Shown here: piece by piece, positions 40,207 through 49,768 of the stretch | How the letters are laid out: each line of letters opens with the position of its first letter | How positions within the stretch are numbered: position 1 is the first letter of the stretch | Virus record (IMG/VR): IMGVR_UViG_3300028895_000881 | Span: 19,069 to 83,068 of that record | DNA length: 64,000 nt | Source of the DNA: a virus | Direction: 5' to 3' (one strand) | Position numbers and translations under genes: made by a program | The notes under the pieces: generated by a model | The model's input: only the letters and a program-made list of their open reading frames with translations | What the model was told of the DNA's origin: nothing | Databases searched by the model: none

Positions 40207-43200
40207 TTACTCCTGGTTCCCCGCGACCATCAGCAGATTCTTCGTTCGGAACACGCCGACACCGGTGTTGCCTCCAGCGTCTGCAAAGCTCAGGTCGTTG
40301 TTCGCGTCCAGAACAGCCCAGCGCGTGATCACGAGCAGAAGAAGCTCATCCTTACGGAACAGCACGCTGTCCTGTCGGGCGCGAACGAGCGCGGGCATGA
40401 AGACCTTGTGACGCACGACGTTGCTCATGCCCTGAGCCATGGCCGTCGGGCGGTGGCCCGAACGGTTGATGACCGGGTACACGGCACGGAATTCGGTGTC
40501 CTTGAACGGCTCGTCCGTCGTCGGCGTACCACCAAGCGTCCAATCGATCGAACCTTCGGCCGGCACCAATGAGTGCAGAGCGAGCGTGCCCACCTCGGCA
40601 TCGAAGTCATCGATGCTGATGTTGGCCGTGGCCGCGAAGTAGTACTCGCCAGGGAACGTGTCCGGAGCCGGCGGGATCTCGGTACGGCCGTCGTTGACCG
40701 GAAGCTGATCGAGCGGGGCAAAGTGCGGGAACGGGAGTTCCACGCTGCCCATACCGACCTGGCCCGACCACACATTTTGACTGACGTACAGGGGTTCAAC
40801 CTCGAGGGTGGCAGGCAGGGCGCCCCCAGCTCCCGTATACGGGAAATCGGTAACCGTGGTGCTGAGCACACCCTCTTTGGTGCCCACCGTCTGCGGCGCG
40901 TTGGTCCGGTAGTAGATCGTCTGTTGGTAACCGGCACCGGCGGGACCGAAGTTGGGGACCGCATCCTGAGCAAAGAACCGGACCTCACACAGAGTTTGGC
41001 CAGCACCCGAAAGCGGTACCGCCGGAGGGATACCGGTGTTGTTCAGCACGACGAGGCGAGTCGATGAACCGAACTCCGAAGCCGTGTCGTCCACGTCGCG
41101 CGGGTTGCCATCATCGAGGTCGGTCACCGACACACTGTTCATCGCGTCTCCCCAGAAACGGCGAGGGAGCACGATGTTTGTGGGGTTACGGCTGACCACC
41201 GTCTCCGGGGTAAGCGTGCCGATCGGGATGCCGGCGTTGCCTCCTCCCGCAGTGGGGTCGTTGGCGACGTACTCGATCATGACCTCACGGAAACCGGGTC
41301 GGAAAGAGGGCGCCAACCGGTCTTCCATGTCGGTGGGACGCTGGTCAGGACCCGTGGGGAGCCAGTTCTCCAACATCGCCGCGTAGGGGTACGGCGGGTT
41401 GTCGGGCGTGAGCTCGAGATCAGGAGTATCCGTCAGCCCGACACCCAGCGGGTAGGTGACCTCGAGCTCGATAAAGATGCGTCGAGGGGACCCCACATCG
41501 CCCGTGATGTTGGTTCCGACCATGTCGGTCGCCGCAGCGTTCAGACCACCCGTCACCTGCGTCGGATTGATGTCGAGCGTGATCTGAACGTTGGGCGTGC
41601 CCAAACCCACAATGGTCGTGGCCTTGACCGTCTGATCGACTGCGAAGTTCCAGTTCCCATCATCGTGGAACATGGACAGCACATCTGTCACGATGGTCCC
41701 AGGGGGCACCAGAGACGCCAGGACGGCTGCCGGAACCGGCCAGGACTCTACGTTGGTCGGGTCGAAATCGCCGAGGGTGGAGGCGTTCAGGAGCGTCAGA
41801 TCGATGTTGATCTCGTCGCCTTCAGCCCACCCTGCGAATCCTGCGGCGTAACCAGGTCGCACAACGTATTTGCCAGGGTTTCCGGCCGGAGTGTCTCCGG
41901 GGAAGAACCCAAGAACCACGCGCTCGACGACGGGCTGGTCACCGAACCTTCGAGCGAAGTGATCAAAGTTTCGGATGGTGACGCCACGAGTCGTGTCTCC
42001 TGACAACGGCGCAACACCACCAGAAGCCGCCGTACGCCCCACCTCATTGGCCACCAGATTCTGCGTGGAAACGTCACCCGAACCGGAGCCGAGCACTTGC
42101 TTCGACGCGGTGTCGATTGCCCAGGTTCGCATGGTGCCGTCTTGCAGCACCTGCATCTGGTACTGACATTCAGCCGCCAGATCTTGTCCTGTGAATCGGA
42201 TGTGGCGACGCAAGTCCATCACATCCGTCACACCGATGGCATCTGCAAAGGCGCCATCGGGACGGCTTGATTCGCCCACCCCGACCGGAGACAGGAAGAG
42301 GTTGGGGTTCACCGTGGCCGGGTGGTTGTGGAGAAGAGCACCGTTGGTGTTGGTCTGGGGATCGAACCCGACCCCAGCCGAGTTGTCGTTCTTGCGGAAG
42401 ACAAACGCGAGGGGAATCGCGTAGACGAAACCATCCACGGTCCCAAGATCTGAAGCCGAGGTCGCAGTCCCGTTGCCGGCAATCCACAAGCCATTGTCGA
42501 GAATGCCGTATCCGATGTTGGTACCCGCAACACCGTCTCGAGCATCGCTGTTGTCGATGACGGTCTTGAGGTCCGCAGGAACGAATGGGTACATCGGAAC
42601 TGGGGCCGTCTCCGATCCCTGAGCCAAGACGTTGGGGTTGCTGAACCCATCCGCTTGGAGCTTGAAGTCGATGCCTTCCGCTTCACCCGTGTGCCGGATG
42701 CGGTATTGAACTTGAACGCGCTTGGTCGTCTCGGCCGCAACATCCGGATCTTCGATGTCGTCCGCCAGAGCCACGGAGGCCGGTGACAACACGTTGCCGT
42801 GTCGATAGATCGAATCCTGCGTCGGCTTGTTTGGCGTATCCGCACCACCCGTCAGGAAACCGCCCGAAGGAAGGATAGCCGCCGGGTTGCTACTGCCCAG
42901 CGTGATGGCATTGCCCGCCGCCCCCGAAACGTTGGCCGTGATCTGCACGATGTTGGCGTTCGAGGTTGCGACGACGGTGCCGACCGCGATGTTGATCGCC
43001 GAAGCGATGTTGGCCGCTGTGCTGACCGGGTTACCGGGGATGATCTGGAACTGAAGCGGCCCAGGAGGGACAAGAATGCCCGTGAGAACGATGCCATCCA
43101 CGGTGACCGTGTCACCCACACTGATGGTTACAGGGTCTGCAACGGTAAGTGTTCCTCGGGCCGAGGGGCTGTCGCTGACGAGAGCAAGCCAAACCTCGAG

Positions 43201-43638
43201 GAACACGAAGTCAGTCCGTTTGAATACCGGCGGAGCTCCGGGAGGGCTCGGAGCATCGAGAACGATCAGGTTGTCGCCCTTGACGTCGGTGTTGGTGTAC
43301 TCGATGTCGAGTAGCATCCCGGCGACAAGCGCCTGGACCTTCTGCATGTGGAAGGCGTTGGCGACGAAGTCAGGATTGAGTGCTGGACCTGGGAGCCACG
43401 GATCATCGAAACTAAACTCGTTGAACGCATCGCCACGAGTCTGGCCACGAACCCAACCAGAAGGCACCGACCGTGCCTGCTCCTTGATGCGCTGGAGATC
43501 GCGGATGTCCTGCTCGAGGTTCTTCTCGGAGTCGAGGACGAGTTTGCCCTTCTGAGACACAACAGTGTCCCAGCTCCGCTCCTTGGGATCCAGGTACCGG
43601 CTTACAGAGGCCGGATAGAACTTGGGACGGGTGGGCAT
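40207..43638 (-). CDS. Large virion protein, paralogue of the 1899-aa protein
   Basis: A 1143-aa protein. It shares with the 1899-aa protein an N-terminal layout (SQKGKLVLDSEKNLEQDIRD), then RTDFVFLEVWL, TTKRVQVQYRIR and GTVDGFVYAIPLAFVFRKND. Inserted at about residues 160-265 is a domain with ISVGDTVTVDGIVLTG and the helix NIASAINIAVGT, a module common in phage tail proteins. No catalytic motif is seen. It probably forms an external tail or fibre component. It is followed three bases later by the 1075-aa gene. Confidence 0.76.
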   Translation of the reverse strand: MPTRPKFYPASVSRYLDPKERSWDTVVSQKGKLVLDSEKNLEQDIRDLQRIKEQARSVPSGWVRGQTRGDAFNEFSFDDPWLPGPALNPDFVANAFHMQKVQALVAGMLLDIEYTNTDVKGDNLIVLDAPSPPGAPPVFKRTDFVFLEVWLALVSDSPSARGTLTVADPVTISVGDTVTVDGIVLTGILVPPGPLQFQIIPGNPVSTAANIASAINIAVGTVVATSNANIVQITANVSGAAGNAITLGSSNPAAILPSGGFLTGGADTPNKPTQDSIYRHGNVLSPASVALADDIEDPDVAAETTKRVQVQYRIRHTGEAEGIDFKLQADGFSNPNVLAQGSETAPVPMYPFVPADLKTVIDNSDARDGVAGTNIGYGILDNGLWIAGNGTATSASDLGTVDGFVYAIPLAFVFRKNDNSAGVGFDPQTNTNGALLHNHPATVNPNLFLSPVGVGESSRPDGAFADAIGVTDVMDLRRHIRFTGQDLAAECQYQMQVLQDGTMRTWAIDTASKQVLGSGSGDVSTQNLVANEVGRTAASGGVAPLSGDTTRGVTIRNFDHFARRFGDQPVVERVVLGFFPGDTPAGNPGKYVVRPGYAAGFAGWAEGDEINIDLTLLNASTLGDFDPTNVESWPVPAAVLASLVPPGTIVTDVLSMFHDDGNWNFAVDQTVKATTIVGLGTPNVQITLDINPTQVTGGLNAAATDMVGTNITGDVGSPRRIFIELEVTYPLGVGLTDTPDLELTPDNPPYPYAAMLENWLPTGPDQRPTDMEDRLAPSFRPGFREVMIEYVANDPTAGGGNAGIPIGTLTPETVVSRNPTNIVLPRRFWGDAMNSVSVTDLDDGNPRDVDDTASEFGSSTRLVVLNNTGIPPAVPLSGAGQTLCEVRFFAQDAVPNFGPAGAGYQQTIYYRTNAPQTVGTKEGVLSTTVTDFPYTGAGGALPATLEVEPLYVSQNVWSGQVGMGSVELPFPHFAPLDQLPVNDGRTEIPPAPDTFPGEYYFAATANISIDDFDAEVGTLALHSLVPAEGSIDWTLGGTPTTDEPFKDTEFRAVYPVINRSGHRPTAMAQGMSNVVRHKVFMPALVRARQDSVLFRKDELLLLVITRWAVLDANNDLSFADAGGNTGVGVFRTKNLLMVAGNQE

Positions 43639-43648
43639 GGGAGAGCAC

Positions 43649-44302
43649 CTAGAAGGTGAGACGCCAGGTGATGGTCAGGATCGAAGTGGCAGGCTTGGAG
43701 ATCACGCTGAACGTCAGGTAGTTGACGAGCATGTCGTAGTTGGTGACATCGATCGCGGGGTCGTAGGCTTGACCGCCCTGTCCCGCAAAGTTCGGGTTGT
43801 TGTTCCGAATCGTCGTGTTGTTGGAGATCGTCGAAAGCAACCCCATCTCATTGAGAGGGCCGACAGCCTCCGACTCACCGTAGATGGTGGTGAAGTCCAC
43901 GACGTTGGTCGGGATCTCAACCGCCGCACCGTTCGCGTCTCGGAAGGTAGTCTCCGAAAACGGCTTACGAGTAATCTCGTTGTTGAGACGACGCTGCTGG
44001 TTGGTGGGCGCGTCGGGGTTCAACACGGCGCCGAGTGCTCCGGTTCCGACCCCGAGCATGTTGATACCGTGGGCCGGCTCCTGGGGATCCTTCATCAGCC
44101 GAGCAACGAGTAGGCCCGCGTCGAGCGTCACCACGTTCTTCTTGTCACGCTGAAGCTGGAGCTCGTTCGTTTGAGCATCCCGCATTTCGAAAAAGACGTG
44201 ACCCTCGACGGTCAGCAGGGAAGGCTCGCTGTAGCGGTGTCCCATGCCGACCTTGTAGCCGGAGCGGGCCTTCTTTAGGTTTTCACGAATGATTGTGGGC
44301 AT
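43649..44302 (-). CDS. Virion-associated protein
   Basis: A 217-aa protein beginning MPTIIRENLKKARSGYKVGM. It has a strand-rich middle (LTVEGHVFFEMRD), an Asn-rich loop region (TISNNTTIRNNNPNF, about 157-171) and a C-terminal beta segment (YLTFSVISK, then TSILTITWRLTF). AGGGAGA lies close before the ATG. It sits between two very large structural genes, so a small virion or connector component is likely. The fold is not recognised. Confidence 0.66.
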   Translation of the reverse strand: MPTIIRENLKKARSGYKVGMGHRYSEPSLLTVEGHVFFEMRDAQTNELQLQRDKKNVVTLDAGLLVARLMKDPQEPAHGINMLGVGTGALGAVLNPDAPTNQQRRLNNEITRKPFSETTFRDANGAAVEIPTNVVDFTTIYGESEAVGPLNEMGLLSTISNNTTIRNNNPNFAGQGGQAYDPAIDVTNYDMLVNYLTFSVISKPATSILTITWRLTF

Positions 44303-44342
44303 GGGATCTCCCTGTTAGTGCCTTCCGATAGGATGAAAACCG

Positions 44343-47300
44343 CTACGGAGCCGGGGTTCCAGTCCCGAAGTAGAGGTTGGTCGTCGTGTTGGTGAGGGTG
44401 TCGTAGAGCTGTCCGAACACGCTCCAACCCACAGTACCGTCGGCGCCTTGGAACGGTGGTGTCCCCGGCCCCAACGGCGTGAACAAGATGGCTCCTTGAA
44501 GCACACCCCCTGGCGGTGCGTCGCCGCCGCTTGCTTTGAGAAACTCGGTGCTCGTGACTTGGCCAAACCCGTTGGCCGGGCCATCTGAGAAGGTGATCGG
44601 CTCTGTTTCTGTGAAACTAAGACCGCCAAACCCGATGCCGATCAGACCGTTGCCGATGTCGCCAGGGTCGTTGCCAGGGCTGCCTGCTTCAGCCGCACCA
44701 GGAACGCTGTCATCGCAGAAAGGTGAGAGGCGACACTCTTCACCTTCCGAGACTTCGCAGAAATCGATCTCCTCGTACTGCGTCTTCGGGTCCGATCGAA
44801 AATCTCGGAACCGGAACGGATCGTTGAGGATGAAGTCGGGGTCGGTGTTGAGGAGGTCGTTAGGATCGTTGATCCTCGAACCCCAAGCCAAGAACCCCTC
44901 GTCCTTCATCACCTGTGTTGTCTGGTACGGAGGCGTCCCCTCGTTGAGCAACGTGGTGCCGTCAAGCAGAGGTTGCGAACACAGGTACGTCTTCGTCAAC
45001 GGCTTGCCCGGTGCGAAGTTGACAGTGACCGTAGCCTGGACATCGACGTTGTAGGCGTTGTCGTCAAACTCGTCGAACAGAGGCTCGTTTGGATCGAGGA
45101 AAACCTCGGGCGGGTACGGCCAAGTTTCTGACTCGTTCAAACTCGGATTGACGACGAAGGGATCTTCTTCGTCCGGCACATCGAGCGACGGGTAGTAGCC
45201 CAGATTCTGGGATGACGTGATCGTGATAACTTGAGTAGCCTGGTCAAACTCGAATGAACCAGGGTTGTAGACGACCTCTTCACCCGCATCGTTGACGTAA
45301 ACGAGGTTGAAGATACGATCCGCCGTGATGTTGGTCTGAGAGAGCTCGATCGTGGTGCTGTTGGTAGACACCACTTCCACGGACTCCACGGTCACGTCAG
45401 TCGTGAATTCGCCACTCGTGATGACGTTGTACTGGTTCAGCACCATGTGCGGCGGCATGATGAAATCCTCGCTCGCGTACCGGTAAACGCGGTAGCGGAC
45501 TTCATCAATGCGCGTCTGACTGATGGAACGAGGATCCAGAGCGCCGAAAGAGACAAACCCGAGCGAATCCGAGGTCCGAGGAAGGTGCCGGTACTCGACA
45601 TTGATCCAACCCGCACTCGGTTCGGTGAACTGTGTAGCGAAGTTGCCCGTGAACCCGGGAGGCGGCGGGAGATCCGGCCGCAAGATCGTGACGCCCCAAC
45701 CCGGGTCTCGGTGAATTCGAGCTCGAATCCTCGAGCGCCAATCCATCTCCTCCACTACTGCTGACAGGTCAGAGTTCGGCACGTCCAGGGTGTCCGTGCG
45801 CGGGATCTCCCACTCGTTGATGTCGTCAACATCACCACCAAGCCAGACGCCCAACGTACGCTTGGCCGTGCTCGGGGGGAGTACCACGACAGAGAAGTCC
45901 TCGACTTCGACTTGCGCGTCCGTTGTCGTCGAAGCAAAGCCGAGCGTGGCTTCGGTGTCCGTAGAAGAGAACGAGAACAGTGTGAGGTCCGCAGTGCCCA
46001 GCACCACGTCATCCACGATCACGGAGACAACGTCCACGTCTGTGTCTGCGATGACGCGATACGTGTGGAGCTCTCCGTCATTCCAAGCCACATCGAACGC
46101 GACAACTTCGATGCCTGTCTCGAGAGAGAACAAAGAAACCTGGTCCGGGTTACCCCCGGCAGCGACTCGAAGTTGAAGCCCCACACCTCGTGCTGCTCCG
46201 ATGGGGCCTACGTCTGTTCCGATGAAGATCCCCGTGTCTCCAACAGGGTCCAAAGCACCAATGCTTGACACCTTGATACGAGATTCGAAGATGCGACCAT
46301 CGCCAGCCAAAGAGGTCGCGGGGGGTTGAAGCAAGACGAGCGTGTAGAGCAAGGTCTCGCCAACCACCTGCGTAAACTGAAGGCGTTGGCCTTGAACCTG
46401 TTCGAGCGTGAGCTGACCTGTCTTGAGCCACCCCTGCTGGTCTGGAAGCAAGAGTCCAGAGAGCGAAAGATTCTCAAGGTTGAGGAGCGAACGCTCGGTC
46501 CCGTTTTCGACGTAAAGGAGAGTGCCGAGACGAACTTCTCGTGTCCCATCCTTCACGCTGTAGAGCAGGTCACCTCCCCCAAGAACGCCGCTGTCGATCT
46601 GGAAAGTCGTGTCCACATCGATCGCCAAACGCCGCGTCAAGAAAGGCTCGATGCGTGCGTACCCGATCGTGAGATCCTGACCCTCAACCCCTGCCTGGTT
46701 GTCGGCCGAGGTGGCTTTCAGCAGAATCTGGTCTCCAGTTGAATCGATGATGCGAGACCCGAATTCCTGAGTTAGGAACCAGATGTTGTTGGGGTCGTCT
46801 TCCGGCAGATCGTTCATCTCTGCCGCGACCACAATCTGTCGGAAGTTCTGAGTCGTGACCCCCGGGTCCACTCCGTACCGGAAGAAGTGCCAGTTGCTCA
46901 GGTTGCTCGCACGCCGATCCAGAGATCCCCAGAAGACCTCTCCGTCCTCACCCGTCGGGTACATCAGGACACCATCTGGGGGGATCGCGAAAGGAGGGGC
47001 ACCCTCGAGGGTGAGCGAAGACCCCGAGAAGGAGCTCCCAACGAAAAGCTCCGCGAGTCCATCAGGGAGCAGCTTGATGTCGTTCTTGACGACAAGCCGG
47101 TACGTTACGGGGCGGTTGGTATCACCGTCACCGTCCCATCGTGCCTCGAACACGATCGTGAAATCACGGTTGCCGAAAATCTGCGGATCAGCCGGGAACG
47201 GTGAGTCTGGATCGATGGAGACGGTGCTCGTGCCGTCTGTCTGATCGACGATCTCGATGACCTCGTAGATGCCCGCCTGAGTTCCGTCGAAGATCTGAAA

Positions 47301-48377
47301 ACGAACAAGGTCGTCGGCGATGAGTCGCTCTCGAATACGCTGTGGAAGAGCATCCGACGCCGTCGAGAAGGACGTGCTGTCCAGGATCTCAACAGGGGTT
47401 TGGTACGCGAGCTCCCACGATTCCGCGAGTTCAGGGAACGCGGGCTCGACCAACATCCCAACATGCTGGATGTCGTTGATGACCAGACAACCGACAAGGT
47501 AGAGATGGTTGTTCGTGTGGCAACCGAAACCCACTCCAGTGAAGACACCGTCTGGGTCTGGAAGCGTCGTAGTGGAGTCCGTAGTTTCCGAAGGAGGAAC
47601 CTGGAACCGCGCAACGATGATGATCGAGGACGTGTAATCTGTCTCAATCGCCTGCGTGTAGTAGGCAACCGATCCTGTCCCAAAAGGCCCGCTGGTCTCC
47701 TTGAAAATCTGATAAACACCGCCCTCGAACTGCTCCTCATTCACGTTCAAAGGCGGGTCAGGGCTGAAGTCGATGATGTCCGGAAGTACGAACTCGTTCT
47801 CGCCGACCTCTGTCCAGGGAGGTGTCGTTCCCGAGGGGTCAACGTCACCCTCATAGAAGACCACAACACCCTCGAGATCTCGTTGCTCGTTCTCCAACGC
47901 AACCTGGTGCGGATTGCGGTTCAAGAGCAGCGTCGTTGGACTGTTCAAAGAAGCCGTGTACGGCTTCTGGAACGCCACAAAACGCGGACTTCGAAGAAGT
48001 GGCTTGCGACTGTTCGGGCCCGCAGGGCCCAAAACGATCCCCATCGGGAAACGTGAGAACTCGATCCCATTCGTACCGCCGCCGGGCAGTCCCACACCGC
48101 TCGAGTTACCTCCCGTGGGGCACAACGGCTTGCAGTCGAACTTGTTGAGCACCAAACCCAGCGTGTTCAAACCCGCCATCGCCATGATGGGAGACGGAAA
48201 CCAGATGTAATCCACCGTCACGTCCATCGTGCCCGGAGGCATCAGAGGGATCGGAATGGTGGGGAAGATCTTTCCGTAGTACGGGTTGACGACATCGACC
48301 TCAACAGGGACTCCGTTGACGTACAGGACTACGTCTTCCTTGGTGGCCGGCGTCGCGTTCCCCCACCCCTTCACCAA
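44343..48377 (-). CDS. Very large virion protein with lectin-like repeats
   Basis: A 1344-aa beta-rich protein read from TTG 48377; GTG 48374 with AAGGG about 7 bases upstream is equally possible. A segment with STDTEATLGFASTTTDAQVEVEDF (in parts: DTEATLGF, AQVEVEDFSV) near 820-850 resembles concanavalin/LamG-like jelly-roll domains, and a similar one occurs in the partner ORF upstream. The C-terminus is Gly/Pro-rich (LYFGTGTPAP). It overlaps the previous ORF as GTGA, but a homologous-looking reading frame extends ~30 codons upstream of its start, suggesting that the two may be one gene split by a frameshift. It is probably an adhesin or fibre component. Confidence 0.72.
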   Translation of the reverse strand: MVKGWGNATPATKEDVVLYVNGVPVEVDVVNPYYGKIFPTIPIPLMPPGTMDVTVDYIWFPSPIMAMAGLNTLGLVLNKFDCKPLCPTGGNSSGVGLPGGGTNGIEFSRFPMGIVLGPAGPNSRKPLLRSPRFVAFQKPYTASLNSPTTLLLNRNPHQVALENEQRDLEGVVVFYEGDVDPSGTTPPWTEVGENEFVLPDIIDFSPDPPLNVNEEQFEGGVYQIFKETSGPFGTGSVAYYTQAIETDYTSSIIIVARFQVPPSETTDSTTTLPDPDGVFTGVGFGCHTNNHLYLVGCLVINDIQHVGMLVEPAFPELAESWELAYQTPVEILDSTSFSTASDALPQRIRERLIADDLVRFQIFDGTQAGIYEVIEIVDQTDGTSTVSIDPDSPFPADPQIFGNRDFTIVFEARWDGDGDTNRPVTYRLVVKNDIKLLPDGLAELFVGSSFSGSSLTLEGAPPFAIPPDGVLMYPTGEDGEVFWGSLDRRASNLSNWHFFRYGVDPGVTTQNFRQIVVAAEMNDLPEDDPNNIWFLTQEFGSRIIDSTGDQILLKATSADNQAGVEGQDLTIGYARIEPFLTRRLAIDVDTTFQIDSGVLGGGDLLYSVKDGTREVRLGTLLYVENGTERSLLNLENLSLSGLLLPDQQGWLKTGQLTLEQVQGQRLQFTQVVGETLLYTLVLLQPPATSLAGDGRIFESRIKVSSIGALDPVGDTGIFIGTDVGPIGAARGVGLQLRVAAGGNPDQVSLFSLETGIEVVAFDVAWNDGELHTYRVIADTDVDVVSVIVDDVVLGTADLTLFSFSSTDTEATLGFASTTTDAQVEVEDFSVVVLPPSTAKRTLGVWLGGDVDDINEWEIPRTDTLDVPNSDLSAVVEEMDWRSRIRARIHRDPGWGVTILRPDLPPPPGFTGNFATQFTEPSAGWINVEYRHLPRTSDSLGFVSFGALDPRSISQTRIDEVRYRVYRYASEDFIMPPHMVLNQYNVITSGEFTTDVTVESVEVVSTNSTTIELSQTNITADRIFNLVYVNDAGEEVVYNPGSFEFDQATQVITITSSQNLGYYPSLDVPDEEDPFVVNPSLNESETWPYPPEVFLDPNEPLFDEFDDNAYNVDVQATVTVNFAPGKPLTKTYLCSQPLLDGTTLLNEGTPPYQTTQVMKDEGFLAWGSRINDPNDLLNTDPDFILNDPFRFRDFRSDPKTQYEEIDFCEVSEGEECRLSPFCDDSVPGAAEAGSPGNDPGDIGNGLIGIGFGGLSFTETEPITFSDGPANGFGQVTSTEFLKASGGDAPPGGVLQGAILFTPLGPGTPPFQGADGTVGWSVFGQLYDTLTNTTTNLYFGTGTPAP

Positions 48378-49741
48378 AGGACCCTTCGCCGTGAGAAGGA
48401 AGTCCTTGGTGTTGGCAGCCGAATACCGGCCGGGAACCCAGGAGGCGCCGTGAAACTAGCCGTCAACCCAGCCACAATGGGTTCGCCATTCACGACCACC
48501 GTGTACGTGTCAGCCCGCTGGTTCCGGACCAGGGACACGGTGACCTGTTGGCTCGTCCAGTCGATACTCGAGCTCGCCGTAAACAAGCCCGAGTTGATCT
48601 CCAACGTGTCGATGCCTGCCACGCGCTTGAACGCGAGCTCCACCTGGACTGAGCTGTCATTGATCAGAATCAGCAGGACTGTGTCGGAGTCCGGGGGAGG
48701 ATCGATCTGCCCCGCCGCCGAAGCATCGAACGTAACGTCCGCTCGGTAGCTCGAGTTTGGAAGGAGTTTCCCGCTCGTATCGAGGAAACGCCAACCGTAA
48801 GCGAAACCTACTGGCACGGAGAGCAAGACCTCATCGGTGCCCTGCACCGTGCTTCCGGTTCCGAGTTCTTGAGACAGGAAATCTGCCTGCGGATCGTTTG
48901 GAAGGAAGGTCGCGTCGTAGTCGATCGCCGTTGCCGGACTAACCACGCCCGTGTACTGGGCGGAAGTCATGCCGATCACGTCAACCTTCACCTGCTTGAG
49001 GTCAGCGTTGAACGGGTGCGTGACCGTCTGAGGGATGATGTTCTGCGGGTACGTCGTCTCGTAGCCGTAGGCATCCGGCTGCAAGATGCCAGGGGTGAAC
49101 CCTGCCTCTGTCAGCATGTCCTGCTCGAAGTCGTAGCGAAGCTCCGACCCCGAGATGGGCGTGATCGTGAAGGGAGGTGGCTCACCTTTGCAGAGAACCT
49201 CTGCCTGGTTCAGAGGGGCATACGCCGCGATGGCGGTACCACCGATGTCTCGAGGACCAGAGACGATAACCCGGTACAGGCCGCCCAGTGTCGTGCCCGT
49301 GTGGTTGAGCAGCACGGAGGTCGGACCCCAGACACCATCGACTCCGGTTTGGACGCTCAGCACCGTGACCGGAGCGGCACCGGTGATGTCCATGATCGTG
49401 TAACTTGCCGGATCGAACAGGTCGGCGTCCGGTGACATCTCATTCGAGAAAAACACCTCGATGATGAAGCCCGTAACCGACACCGCCGAGATGACCTCGG
49501 GTGGGTTCGCAAGACCGTCGATGCAGCCGTAAGGGCCCGTGCCATACGCACACCCACCGTAACCTCCGGTGATGGCGATCGATGGCTTGCCGAACCCACC
49601 AAGAGCACCGTAGGGGCTCGTGCCGTACGCATAGCCACCGTAACCTCCGATAGGAGGCACGGTGGGGGGAAGCATGACGCCTCCGAGCCCCCCATAGGGG
49701 CCAGTCCCGTAGGGCTCAAGTCCGTAGCCGAAGACGCTCAT
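48371..49741 (-). CDS. Gly/Tyr-repeat virion protein, possibly frameshifted at its end
   Basis: A 456-aa protein. The N-terminus has three copies of a YG.xPYG-type repeat (about 5-20, 32-49, 59-76), then an Ig-like segment (VISAVSVTGFIIEVFFS) and a LamG-like domain (about 210-430, containing VTVSLVRNQRADTYTVVVNG). The last ~25 residues turn Arg-rich (TPRTSFSRRRVLW), whereas the -1 frame continues with credible protein (SWVPGRYSAANTKDFLLTAK) straight into the 1344-aa ORF. A single-base indel near 48445 or programmed slippage is therefore possible. The ATG lacks a Shine-Dalgarno sequence but follows a 20-base motif shared with groEL. Confidence 0.7.
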   Translation of the reverse strand: MSVFGYGLEPYGTGPYGGLGGVMLPPTVPPIGGYGGYAYGTSPYGALGGFGKPSIAITGGYGGCAYGTGPYGCIDGLANPPEVISAVSVTGFIIEVFFSNEMSPDADLFDPASYTIMDITGAAPVTVLSVQTGVDGVWGPTSVLLNHTGTTLGGLYRVIVSGPRDIGGTAIAAYAPLNQAEVLCKGEPPPFTITPISGSELRYDFEQDMLTEAGFTPGILQPDAYGYETTYPQNIIPQTVTHPFNADLKQVKVDVIGMTSAQYTGVVSPATAIDYDATFLPNDPQADFLSQELGTGSTVQGTDEVLLSVPVGFAYGWRFLDTSGKLLPNSSYRADVTFDASAAGQIDPPPDSDTVLLILINDSSVQVELAFKRVAGIDTLEINSGLFTASSSIDWTSQQVTVSLVRNQRADTYTVVVNGEPIVAGLTASFTAPPGFPAGIRLPTPRTSFSRRRVLW

Positions 49742-49745
49742 CTAC

Positions 49746-49767
49746 CACAGCGCAAAGTTGGGGTTCG
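49746..49767 (-). repeat. 20-base motif shared with 24892-24914
   Basis: On the minus strand CGAACCCC, two bases, CTTTGCGCTGTG, ending four bases before an ATG. It is identical in its two blocks to the sequence at the groEL start. It occupies most of the gap between the beta-helix gene and the Gly/Tyr-repeat gene, which has no other ribosome-binding or promoter signal. Confidence 0.5.
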
Positions 49768-49768
49768 G

